From Tipula vernalis (taxonomy: Eukaryota; Arthropoda; Insecta; Diptera; Tipulidae), in contig OY282558.1 of the NCBI GenBank assembly GCA_958295665.1, positions 47,802,389 through 47,866,388 of the forward strand: a stretch of 64,000 nucleotides of DNA. The letters run 5' to 3'. The notes beneath the pieces were generated by a model. That model made no database searches, was not told the DNA's origin, and saw only the letters and a program-made list of their open reading frames with translations. Numbering within the stretch: the first letter of the stretch is position 1; every line of letters begins with the position of its first letter. Shown one piece after another: positions 23,134 through 33,887 of the stretch. Made by a program: the position numbers and the translations under genes.

Positions 23134-24440
23134 ACCGTTCGAGATTTACTCTTTTGTATAAACTTTCGCTGATAAACGAAGCGAAGATTGCGATCCAGAA
23201 TCTAACAGTGCTCGAGCTATGTGCTTGTTTGCTGCCGAATTATGAACATATACCAATGCTGACGGTAATAAAGCGAGATTCGATTTACGTGTATCAAATG
23301 TGGTTAGGCTTGAACCCGTTTGTAAAGTTTAATCGGTATTCATTGATTGTGGATTTGGTGTCAAGGTTTGAGTTTCAGGCGTTGATGTGTTTGGTAGTGG
23401 CTTTTCTGATATTTTAGTTGCTGTATCTAAGTGTAGTAACGTATTATGGCATGAATCATCTACTGGACAGTTACTGGCAACGTGTCCTTCTCTAAGGCAG
23501 TTAAAGCACACTCCAAAACGATTCACCTTAGTTCGTCTCTTTTCGATCGTCATTCTTTTAAACGAAATGCATCTTCTTAAGTTGTGTTGTCGTTTGCAAC
23601 ATGGACATTTTTCAACATCCGGCGAAACATGCATTTTACCACTATCCCCGATCCTTTACTTCCCTTTTTTCTGGCATCACACAAAGAGCTCTCTTTGGCA
23701 TACCAGCGATCATTCAAGAATTCTAAGAATTTATAAATTGTTGGAAATTCTTGATCTAAGGTGCCATTTGCTCATGCTATGCGTGTCTCTTCGTCAACTT
23801 TGTTTAATAATAAGCGTATAAGCCATGGATCTCGATGTTCGGCTGCATCACCTAAAGCTTTGATCCCTCTGATTATTTCGTCTGAAGTATCACTTATCTG
23901 ACCCCCAGTGACTATGGTGAACTATTCATGGTGGATGGCTGTTCAATGAATTGGTCAATAAAAGAATTTAAAATTGTTCTGGGCTTGTTATACCATTTTA
24001 CAAGTTTCTCCCAAGCTTCGGTGTAGTTGGTGCCAGTTACCAGAAAATTCCTAATGATGTTCAACGGTGGACCCCTTAGCAACCCCTTCAAAATTTGAAA
24101 TTTATGAACTTTAGAAATATTGTCTAAATTATGCACCGATGACGGGTACAAGTCATAAAATGAAGGCCAATCTTCATATTTTCCGCAAAATTTGTCAATT
24201 TGTACATACGGTAATTTCATGTTTTTAGATGATTGAATTATGAACCGTTCATTAATAGCTTGTGTGCGATCAGCAACACTCTCGAGAAATACTCGCTGTT
24301 GGTCTAACAGCAGATCGAACGGTTTTATTGTGGTTGGCTATGTGGGGACCTTCGCCTGGAGTTTTTTCAACATCTCTAACAACTTTGATTTCTTATCAAC
24401 AAATTTACTGTCAAATTCCTCTTGTTTGAGTTCTACATAA
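23134..24440 (-). pseudogene. BEL/Pao gag and protease start, interrupted
   Basis: Minus strand from 24440: a coiled-coil-like EFDSKFVDKKSKLLEMLKKL, then 24220-23912 with VQIDKFCGKYEDWPSFYDLY and KVHKFQILKGLLRGPPLNII. This is the DUF1759-type capsid of BEL/Pao gag. After a broken stretch, 23634-23329 holds paired zinc knuckles (CPCCKRQHNLRRC and CFNCLREGHVASNC). Next comes ALLDSGSQSS near 23215, the protease active site. The frame is cut at the 14-bp duplication (23134-23147) and resumes at 18688. Several stops and shifts exist apart from the insertion. No LTR was recognised. Confidence 0.88.
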
Positions 24441-26052
24441 ATTAGAAGTCGGATTATTTGCAACTAACATAGCAACTTGACCTTCGTAATCTTGGAATTC
24501 ACTCTTGCTAAAAATTTACGTTCATGGTTATAGTGATGGCATAACACAGATCAAAGATAATAATTAGGTCTTAAATATTAATCCTCCTTTAGAGAAAATT
24601 TAGATTTCTTGCATAAATACCAACTTCTGTACAATCAGCAGATCACGAACTTAATACAAAATGATGTTATATTGTCTCGCTCACGTTCCAGATAATTTTC
24701 GCCCTAACGTCATATCCATAAAATTAATATTAAATACAATTAAACGCTTTCCTGGAATTATCGTACCTCGAAAACCAAAACAACTGTACATAATATCGCA
24801 TGAGTATGTAATTTGGAAGAAGATAGGTAAATCGCTGATTGTACAAAAAAAACATTAAAAGCGCGAAATTTAATTAGCAAAATAATTTGTTTACAACTTT
24901 ATTGTTTTTTTTTTTACTTTTGTCTATTTTACAGAAAAACAAACAAACAAACAAATAAACAAAATTATAAAAAAATTGACTTAATTATCTGTGCGATGAT
25001 AACACGAAATAATATTATGATTAAGCAGGTACGGTACAATCTTCTAAGACAATAGACTTTGAAATTAGTTTGCAAATGTTTATAACGCAACAAAAAAAAA
25101 AAAAAAAAAAAATCTTTGCTGCAAAATTTATTTAATTATATTAGCATTAATTAGCTGGATTACAGTAATTACAATTATATTATTTAACGTCACTGCGTTA
25201 AGTATTGTAAATTATACTGGTTAATTGGCAACACTTTGCGGTGTCGTGATAAAATTGGCGATGATCAAATCGGGTTATTTTAGGGTATGTCGTATGCGTA
25301 TACAAACATTTCAACCTGATGCGACCTTTTAAAGTTATTGCATTTATACAAAATGTATCGTTTATTATAGCGGTTATTTTCTTATGAGTGAACGTAATTA
25401 GTTTGTAAAATTGCGAAATCGAAAGTAAAGCACGTTTAATTACGTCATCACTCATCGCGTTGTGCTTATGTATGAAATAGCATATGGGTTGGAAATTTTT
25501 TGTTTGTGATTCATATATAAAAAATGGTTGTTTAAAATGCTCAGACCACGTTATATCGTACGATCTTAAATCATTTATAATTCTGGATGACGTCACAATA
25601 AATGACATATCAAATACATGTTTTGATTATTCGATGCTTGCGCATGACTTATCAAATGCATTCTTTTTACTTGAATACACAACGCTGGACGATAAGAAAG
25701 GGTGATATTGACGCGGCGGCATCATGTGATACGTTCATGCAAAACTTGACACTTCACGTTTCTAACAAGCTTGTTTGTTATCAGCACGAACTTGGTTTAC
25801 CTAATTCGTGCGGCTTATCACATATAAACAATTCCATATCAACATTTTTTTATTTTATTAAACGTTGTTTGGTTACGTTTTTTTATAGGAATATAGACAA
25901 TTTGGGGGCTAACAAATTGTTTCGATAATTTATCAAAATAATTGGCAGGTTGTTATATTTTGATGGGGGATAATCTAATAATGAAGTGGAATAGTAAAGT
26001 AGGTATTTGTGTAAATATTAGAACTTTATCTGTCAATTAAACCATCACGATT
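24441..26052. other. No gene recognised
   Basis: AT-rich. Contains a CAAA-type simple repeat near 24940-24960 and an A-run at 25090-25111. Two overlapping opposite-strand frames at 25198-25928 have no recognisable domain and look accidental. Confidence 0.45.
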
Positions 26053-26148
26053 TGTAAGAAAAAAAAAATTTAATTTCGTTGAATATAAGAATAACGATTT
26101 ACTTACGAATAAACCATTTCGTCGCCAAAAACTCTATTGTAACTTACA
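26053..26148 (+). repeat. 5' LTR remnant of copia-like element A
   Basis: Begins TGTAAG and ends CTTACA, an exact inverted hexamer, with the phrase TTTAATTTCGTTGAA inside. The same phrase and the same end (TATTGTAACTTACA versus TGTTGTAACTTACA) occur in the 3' LTR at 38391-38754. That LTR is longer because a 230-bp MITE sits inside it. GGTCATGGAG follows directly. Confidence 0.6.
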
Positions 26149-26151
26149 GGT

Positions 26152-26300
26152 CATGGAGTTTTTAGACACGCACCAAAATGGCGTTATTAAATTCGCCGGA
26201 AAGGCTTTTCCTTCACTGGAAATTAGAGAACGCTGCTACTGTAGCTGGCAAAAGAGCCAAATCCCATATCACCACAAAACCGGATGATGGAATGAAACCA
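26152..26300 (+). pseudogene. Start of gag of copia-like element A, interrupted
   Basis: Starting at the ATG just after the LTR remnant, the plus strand reads GVIKFAGKAFPS and, after a shift, HWKLENAATVAGKRAKSH. This fits the N-terminal copia-type gag pattern (F.G..F..WK). It stops at the TA at 26301-26302 where the 6-kb DNA element begins. Later gag and pol of the same element resume at about 32300 and 37530. Confidence 0.45.
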
Positions 26301-26441
26301 TACACGGAAAAAAAAATATAAGAGACATTTCTATAAAATATAGCAGCCCAGGAGATTGTGGCAAATTATCAGAGAGCGTACTACAGAATATTTTTAAAAA
26401 GTACTATAATTATAGTAAAATTAGAAGTCGACGATTTGAAA

Positions 26442-26773
26442 TGATTACCATAAAAATGGTAAATCTTACTTTTACTTATATCAATATTTACTATTTCAAA
26501 AAGTTCAGCGTTTTAATGTGTATAGGAAAATGTGCATATCAGGTATAGTAATAAATCCTACAAAATTGGTAGTCTTTTCCATATAATCCTATTTGGCCAA
26601 TAGGAGTGATTACCATAAAAATAGTAAAATTTACTTTTATTTATAGGGATATTTACTATTTCAAACGGTTCAGCGAATTAAAGCGTATAGGAAAATATTC
26701 ACATGACCATAGTAATGAACCCCTTAAAATTAGTAGTTTATTTTATATAATTTTGTAGCAAGTGCTATATTTA
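26442..26773. repeat. Subterminal 166-bp tandem duplication of the DNA element
   Basis: Two direct copies start at 26442 and 26608 with GATTACCATAAAAAT. They share TTTACTATTTCAAA, GTTCAGCG and GTATAGGAAAAT in order, and they differ at many bases. Reiterated subterminal motifs are typical transposase-binding regions of DNA transposons. Confidence 0.6.
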
Positions 26774-27101
26774 ATAATAAGGTCTATATGAAATTTAGCA
26801 CTTAATTCTATAAATATCGCAGTGTAGCGTATACAATATAGTGTTGCCGATATTTTACTATATAGTATATTCTCTAATATTTAGTTATTGGTGGTTATTT
26901 TAAATGGTAGATATTACCATAAGTTATTGTTACTCTCGTTTGTTAGAATGGTTGTTCCTATTGAATAAGTAAATTAAATAAATAAATAAAACTCTATTTA
27001 ATCATTTTAAAAGTTATATTTTATTTAAAAAATTCTACAAAAATATTCAAATTGTAAAAATAAAAAAATTTGAAAATACAGATTAGCTATGGGAAAAGAT
27101 T

Positions 27102-28030
27102 TTATGGTATTAAATACAATAAGTTCTGGAATTTTATAACATTTAATTGAGATTGTGATTCATACATGGTATTCGTCTGAGACTTAACTCTATAACTTAA
27201 AAGCTTAAAATTATTTATTTCAAATTCTGGATTTTCTTTAACGACATAAGCATATTTATGAAAATCAAAATATAATATCTCGTATCTATCACCTAATATC
27301 TTTATTACATTATTTTCGTTTTTTATAAACCCTTTAATTTTAAGATATTTTGGATCGTCGCCATCATCATTTAAATAAATTATTCTATTTTTTTTTGTAT
27401 TTTTTGTTATTTATAACAACAGATTCGAAATAGCTGAATGCTCCATCTGTTGTAAACTTGCTAAATTCACACTGATTAACACCAATTTCCCCCCCCCCCC
27501 CCATTTTTAGCATTTGCTAAAGCAATTCGTTGCGAAATAGTCTTATAAATATTCCTTCTGGAATTAGTACTTCTGGCAATATTTTTTAGAATTTTATGTT
27601 TTTCATTATTGAACTCACAATAAAACTTGTTGTATATCCCCTCAAACCTCATACTCCAAAACTGCTTAAGAGGTCCCATTTTTTTTATTATGTAAGGATA
27701 ATGAAACATAAAGTGATGTTTGGGTCGTAGGGGTACGTTAAAGCTTTTTATAAAAGATTGATGGTGATTTGAAATATTCTAAGTAATCTATAGTTATCAT
27801 ATCGATGTGATCTTGAAGTGAAATTTCTAAAATTTCCCTTAAAAGTAAAAAATATTTTCCATTGTTCATCCTTTTCTGGAATGAATTTTCCATTGTTCAT
27901 CCTTTTCTGGAATGTGTCTCCGAAGCCGAATATCTCAGTTGATCCAATTATGATCCAAATAATTAGTAAAACTATTAAAGTTATAATTATTACAATTCGA
28001 ATGGTAACATTTCATGTTGTTTGCCTGAAA
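27102..28030 (-). pseudogene. Second gene of the DNA element (uncharacterised family; putative transposase-related)
   Basis: The minus strand shows, in order, a decayed GDTFQKRMNNGKF...DEQWKIFF (about 27920-27850) and LLREILEISLQDHIDMITID. Then comes PLRPKHHFMFHYPYIIKKMG, the diagnostic FWSMRFEGIYNKFY near 27650, and RRNIYKTISQRIALANA. The C-terminal part (FSYFESVVINNKKY...KILGDRYEILYF) ends at the TAA at 27102. The PKHHF-HYP-GPL-W-MRFE pattern is one I know from uncharacterised multi-copy proteins of insects and cnidarians that behave like transposon genes; no biochemical role can be stated. Defects are a 31-bp tandem duplication at 27853-27914, a C-run of 14 at 27489-27502 and a shift at an A-run near 27390. 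Confidence 0.6.
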
Positions 28031-28045
28031 CAAGAAAAAACTGTT

Positions 28046-28050
28046 AGATA

Positions 28051-28103
<53 letters not shown>
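28046..28103. repeat. (TA)n microsatellite
   Basis: Uninterrupted alternating TA of more than 20 units, between the two genes of the DNA element. Confidence 0.95.
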
Positions 28104-28106
<3 letters not shown>

Positions 28107-29064
28107 ATCTTTTGCTTAATACAAAATTTCAGTTATCTCTACAGGGGAAGCCGTAAGCACAATATATCTCTAAATCGTTTGGGATAGTTTCAGTCAACTT
28201 ATCCGTGTCTATTAATCTATAAAGTAAATAAACAAAAATTGTAATAAATGTTTACATCGAAGGACGAGGGTTGTTTAGTTTGACTTATTAAAACAACATT
28301 TAAAAAAATTAAATTCTACTTTTTTATCAAATTCAGTTGTATTTCAAAACATATTGCAATAAATATAGTATATCTATTTTATAATTTCAAATTTAAGGTA
28401 ATTGAGAAATTTCGTTAATTAGTGAGTTTACACTAATAAATTCTAGATCAAACCGGGTACTCAATCCATAGATGATCTTTTGAATAAAATACCAAATCAG
28501 CTGACTGCCCTCTGGTAGGTTGCGTTTAGCACATGAAATGCCTTAAAGCATAAATCAATTGCCGCTAAAGGACTTTTAGTTTTAAATAAAACATCATTTA
28601 TTATTACGTATGAAGCTAATATATTATCTGGAATAATTAAAAATTTTATGTTGTAGAATGATTTTTTAATTTGATACAAATTTTACTTACTAAGTGAATC
28701 TCCTACAAAAACTACCATAGGTTGGAGCGTACGATTATATTTTTTAAGTTTCTCTAAATGAATTGCAATATTTTCGTTGAGCAAGTTCCCGTCCTATAAA
28801 GAAATTATATAAAAAAAATCAGAAACAGAATATCCTGATGTTAGGATTTAAACATACTGTTACATGAATAAAGATGTTCTCTAAAATCTCCTGTTTGGTT
28901 AGCTTGACACGTTTGCTGTTTTTGTTTTTTTTTTAAATAGGCATGTGATAGCATAAACGGTTATATACACAACATTAAAATCTCGGTGCATTTTTGTTGT
29001 TTTGCCAATTGTATTTCAGCCGACTGTTTTGAATCAGCTATTCTAATAATTTTAGAATTTATTG

Positions 29065-29758
29065 TATAGTTTAAAAACAAGTTAAAAATCAACCTTTCTT
29101 TTTGTGATATTAAACATTTTTTTTTAAATTATTTTATTTAATGTGGAGACCGGTTTCGGATGTTCATCCTTCCTCAGTTCCTTGACTATGGTTTACAAGG
29201 TACATAAAATCGTTACATTAGTTACGTCAAAAAAAAAAAAAAATTCCTTTAAAATTAAATAAACGTTAATTTTGCCTACTGCATAATATGAAATCATAAA
29301 TTTTGTTTGTTTTAGTGTTAATTTTTTGGTTTAATAAGAGCGGGTTGTTACGGTTTTTGTATACTTCAATTTCTTCTAACCGGTCCATTGTATTCCCCTT
29401 GGAATACCAAGGGGAATGGCCAAGGAGAATACAACGGACCGGTTAGAAGAAATTGAAGTATACAAAAACCGTAACAACCCGCTCTTATTAAACCAAAAAA
29501 TTAACACTAAAACAAACAAAATTTATGATTTCATATTATGCAGTAGGCAAAATTAACGTTTATTTATTTTTAAAGAAAATTTTTTTTTTGACGTAACTAA
29601 TTAATGTAACTATTTTATGTACCTTGTACACAATAGTCAAGGAACTGAGGAAGGATGAACATCCGAAACCGGTCTTCAAATTAAATAAAATAATAAAAAA
29701 AAAAAAATTTTAATATCACAAAAAGAAAGGTTGGCTTTTAACTTGTTTTTAAACTATA
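29065..29758. repeat. 694-bp palindrome of two Penelope-like 3' ends
   Basis: The left arm (29065-29402) and right arm (29420-29758) are inverted copies about 340 bp long with few differences and a 17-bp spacer. The right arm reads outward on the plus strand as TTDRLEEIEVYKNRNNPLLL...ILCSRQN then stop, which looks like the C-terminus of a retroelement protein. A tail with GGATGAACATCCGAAACCGG follows. That self-complementary CCGAAACCGGT-type tail recalls Penelope-like elements, which often lie head to head. It interrupts the SAM-domain gene. Confidence 0.6.
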
Positions 29759-30984
29759 TTATATTGTGATATAAGCCGCAGCAACAAATAGAGGCATGGG
29801 ATTATACCATCTTTATAGCAATTTATTGTAGCCCAATTTTCAAATAATTTGTTTTCGTAATTAGGATATTTTATTCCGAAGATTATTAATAGTGCGCTAC
29901 CGGATGGCCCTTTCAAAATAGGAAACTTTGCAAAATATTGCACAATCGTGGTAGTGGAAGTTGGGCTTTCAACTAATTTTTCTCTCATTTTGAATGTGTC
30001 TTTCCATGCCGCAATAATTTCTTTGAGTGGCTCAAAGTGTGTTTCCAAAAATTTTACTGATTCTACAACGTCCGTATTAATTTCTTCGCATTGATTATCG
30101 TTTTGGTGGATATCGCGTAATCTTTTTTTAGATAATTATAGCTTTCCCATAATTTTCCTTTAGCCACAGACCGAGTTTCTGAATTATATTTAATATAATA
30201 AAGCAGTTCTGGTTCTTTTGGAAATAACTTAAGAATCGCCGAAGTTAGCTCTAGGAATCGTTCGGTTTTGATAACAAACTTTTGTTTGTTTACACAATTG
30301 TTAAACTCTGCATTTATGATTAAATTTGCAAGTGAGTTGCGGTTTTTATTGTCTAACGAATTATTTTTACTATAATAGTTTTGAATTATAATGCCATTCG
30401 CACATTTTAGATACGCTTCGACATTATTCGGCTCTAAATTCATTATAATTACGTTGCGTATGTCATACCCGTTCTGTAAGTAGAAAGATATATTATTGTA
30501 CTATAATATTCAAATTTTATAATATTTCTAAAAAACTTACTGTACTCGTATTACGCTCCGGTGTGAGTGATATTAAAGATTCGGACTCTTCATATGTGGT
30601 AGCACTGACTGTAGTACACTGTGAAAAATTCTTAAACTAATACAATTTAAATAAGCGACGTAAAACTATATTAAATTTATAGTTTCGGTTGTTATCGACT
30701 CGACATCATAATTAGGGACATTATTGATATATTTACCTGGGCCGGATAAAAAAGGCTATTATATTTTGCCCAAAATTGTTTCCGCAGACAAGCTTTGGAA
30801 AATAAATCTATCAAACATTCATACTGAAGCTCAGAGAAGCTCTCTACTGTAAACTCTTGTTCTGTCGAAATAGAGGGCGGATTAATGAGTCACATATTAA
30901 TAAAATAATTAATTATTCATAAATAATTAAGTCAAAAGCTGATACAATAAACTTTTTAAAACGCACAAAACAACAACAAAATAA

Positions 30985-31140
30985 AATAAGCAAAACTCAT
31001 CACATACAAAAAATACTCCGCCGAATAGCCTAAAACCATCCCGAGGTTAAAGAGAAACCGACAGTGAAAATTTGGTGGAAATTGGTCCAGTTGTTTGAGA
31101 TTTGCGATCACCTACATGCAAACTAACTACTTTATCATAT
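30985..31140 (+). repeat. LINE/SINE 3' tail fragment (RTE-like)
   Basis: Reads TTTGGTGGAAATTGGTCCAG, then TTGTTTGAGATTTGCGATC and a short ACTTTATCAT end. This is the common 3' tail of RTE-type LINEs and their SINEs in arthropods. It is inserted within the 5' part of the SAM-domain gene region. Confidence 0.45.
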
Positions 31141-32379
31141 TAAATAGATTATACAGATAATAGATAATACAGAAACCCTCAAAGCCGTACATAAAATACA
31201 TTTTCAAACAAATTTGCCGGTTAAAATTGAAAGGCGTTATTTGTTCAACATATTCAATATTATGATGCAATGCCACATGCAAAACGAAACGTTTTCAAAA
31301 TCGTATTAAAATAACCATTTGGGTTTACTTACAACCTATGAATTACTAAGTAGTAAATTATATAGTTCGAAATTACAATGACGTAATTTTAAATTATTCA
31401 TTCAACAGTTAAGATTCCTATTTGATATATTAAATTTAAATTACATTTAGAATCGCCAGTACTATTAGACCTATTTACATAGTAGAATTTGCTGTATGGT
31501 AAATTACTACTAAAATATTATTATATTAGTGATCTTATATAGCAAATACTACTATGTAAATAGTTCTAACAATGCAGGTGATTCTGAGAATATTGTTTTT
31601 GATTTACGAGTAAGATGACTATTAATTTTATATAAAGCATAAATTCACAAAATTAAACTACTATATAGAAATAACTATTTTGATTTTCTCTAATATACAT
31701 ATGCACTACAACAATAGCTTTCACAGGATACAACATTTTTTATAACCCATGATAGTTTTTTAGAACTTAATTCTTATATGTGCGCTTGTAACATGTACAC
31801 ACAAATATATCACAAACACAAAATTTACACAAAATGACACAATAACTTACCAATAAATAAAGATTGGAGATGTCTAAAGCCCCATTAATCCAACAGTCCA
31901 CTAATACTATCCATGTCATACGATAACGTATAAATATTAATTTTATTAAGCGACTATACTAATTATTTTTTAGCTCCTTCCACTATGAACACACAATATA
32001 CAATGAATACTTTACAGAAGAAATCTTTTTTTTTAACTGTGTCAAAATAAAGGGATTTCCCCATATTATATGAATTTAACGGATTATATGTATGTGTTAT
32101 ATATAGCAAATATTCCTATTTAATATATTAAATTAGATATTATTATAGCAGAGAATACCATATAGTAAATAATATTATGTAAGTAGGAAAGACTTCCATG
32201 TACATAGTGAATTTTACAAAATATATCGCACAGAGTAATATAATTTGATTTCTATAAATATATAGGAATCAGATTAGTAATTTTTTCTTTCCGTGTAATA
32301 TTTGGGGAAAAAATGAAAAGGCTCAAGAACGAAAAAAATATCGGGGGCAACGGGAGCATGAAATGAAAGAATTATAAGT

Positions 32380-33720
32380 GGTTGTGCATTTATTGTCAAG
32401 GTTACCTGACTGTTGTAACCGAAAATAGCATTAAATTCAAAGGACTATATAAAAAAACCAAGTTGTATCCAATATGTCCAAAAGGAAAGGTCTCAAAGCA
32501 ACCAATTGTTTGAGCAAAAATAAAAAACATGCCGATTTGGTTCAAGAACCTGAAAGTGGTGACAAACCGTTTGCAATACAAGTTAGACATAGAAAGATTC
32601 CAAATAATGATCTCAAACTAAACGAGATTTGGTTTTGTTTAGATTAAGGATGTACTGATCTTATGATTAATCAAGAAGATATATTGTTGAATCCTCAGAA
32701 AATACATATTACAAAGTGGGTGCTAAGGCTGTAGATTATGCCAACCGGTAAATAAACAAATGATTCACGGTATTAAAAGGCAAAATAACACAAAGTCTTT
32801 GAGAGAGTATACTCCGATGTGTATGAACCTGCAGAAGGTAATACGTTTGATGGTTACAGTCTGAAGTGTATGATTGTTTCAAAACTGACAGAGCAATGGC
32901 AAAAACACATTTCAATAGTAAAATTGAATATTTTATAGTCCAAAATTAAATGGTGTTAGCGAAAGAATGAATCGTACTGTCGTTGAAAAAGCAAGGGTCA
33001 TGCTTAATTATGGAGTGAAGCACTTAAAACAGCTACGTATATAATAAAAAGAAGTCCTACCGTTGCTTTAGAAAATAAAACACATTTTGAAGTGTGGCAC
33101 AAACGTAAACCGGAGATATCAAGCAATTGAGATCCAAGTTCGATGACAAAAGTAAAGAGTACATACATATTGGATAAGGTGAAAGCTGTTACTTGTTATT
33201 TGTTAAAATTTATAAACAAATTGTTCGATCAAATATTATTAAATTCGATGAGAGGTGTTTTGATTTCGATTAAGAAGAGGTGCTATTTTCTGATGACGAA
33301 ATTGGAGTGACAAATGAAGTAACTAACAAAATATCAGTCATTGAAACTGAAGCATCTTCTCAAACACAAGAAATGTTATCACCTGCATCGACTATATTCA
33401 ATAGAACCGAATAATACGATTCGTACAAGGTTTAGTCAGATATTTATCTGATTATGATGTTTACACTAGATATACCGATGTACATGTTTTAAGTGTACTG
33501 GCCAATTTTGAAAATGATGTTCCTGAAATTTATTCGGACATTGTTGGAAATATTCATGAGTCAGAGTGGCACAGCGTTGTACAAGATGAAATCAATTCAT
33601 TGAAAAAGGTATGAAGTTAATCGTTCCTCGGTGGATAAAGGTTGGTAAAGGTTTTATGCAAAGAGCAGTAATTGGGTATACTGACACTTATGCTGCCGTG
33701 CTAAGAAAAAAAGTCACAAG
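32380..33720 (+). pseudogene. Copia-like element A: gag end, protease, integrase, start of RT
   Basis: Plus-strand remnants in order: a degenerate CCHC near 32385 (CIYCQGYL); NCLSKNKKHADLVQEPESGD; the protease block IWFCLD(stop)GCTDLMIN near 32625-32660; an internal deletion; integrase NGVSERMNRTVVEKARVML near 32945-33010 with RSPTVALENKTHFEVW; an acidic linker; and the RT start ENDVPEIYSDIVGNIHESEW near 33510. The last readable bit is GYTDTYAAV near 33680. All are separated by stops and shifts. The rest of RT resumes at 37530, beyond element B. Confidence 0.75.
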
Positions 33721-33887
33721 CGCCAAAAGTCAGAAAATGGGTTAGGGTCATATTCGGATTCTGCAAACAAATATTTACTTGTCTGCTCTTTTAAAATGCC
33801 AAATTTCCTTTATATTTAAATGTCATAAAATCCCGTTATTTAGTAGTCAAATTTCATAGTAAGACAAGGCAAACAAAAACAGAAAAA

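Larger units (their letters stand above)
28393..31914 (-). pseudogene. SAM-domain (SAMD3-like) multi-exon gene of the DNA element, disrupted
   Basis: Likely first exon 31914-31851: MDSISGLLD(stop)WGFRHLQSLF, a SAM-domain start, ending at GTAAGT. Later exons are 30859-30737 (TEQEFTVESFSELQYE...), 30618-30541 and 30473 down to about 29760. The last has LANLIINAEFNNCVNKQKF, LELTSAILKLFPKE and, after a shift in an A-run near 30112, SVKFLETHFEPLKEIIAAW and FPILKGPSGSALLI. A Penelope-type palindrome (29065-29758) is inserted next. Exons 29064-28858, 28793-28691 and 28627-28393 follow with KYNRTLQPMVVFVGDSL and PLAAIDLCFKAFHVLNA, ending at TAA 28395. The order is that of SAMD3-like proteins. Canonical GT-AG introns lie at 30474-30540, 28794-28857 and 28628-28690. 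The exons around 30860-31850 were not found. Confidence 0.6.
26303..32295 (-). mobile_element. Two-gene DNA element with CACGGAAA inverted ends (TA target duplication)
   Basis: The left end is TA-CACGGAAAAAAAAAT at 26301. The right end, read in reverse complement from 32297, is TA-CACGGAAAGAAAAAAT. The inverted match is about 15 bp, and a TA flanks both sides. Subterminal DNA is rich in repeated TAGTAA/TTACTA words and, at the left, a 166-bp direct duplication. Inside are two minus-strand genes, a SAM-domain gene (31914-28393) and a second gene (28030-27102). It sits in the gag region of copia-like element A. I cannot assign it to a named transposon superfamily. Both genes are decayed, so this copy is inactive. 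Confidence 0.6.

Noticed and set aside
25198..25928. Overlapping opposite-strand frames of 136 and 108 codons as a possible host gene
   Set aside because: No recognisable domain, no splice-supported extension, composition like the surrounding AT-rich DNA.
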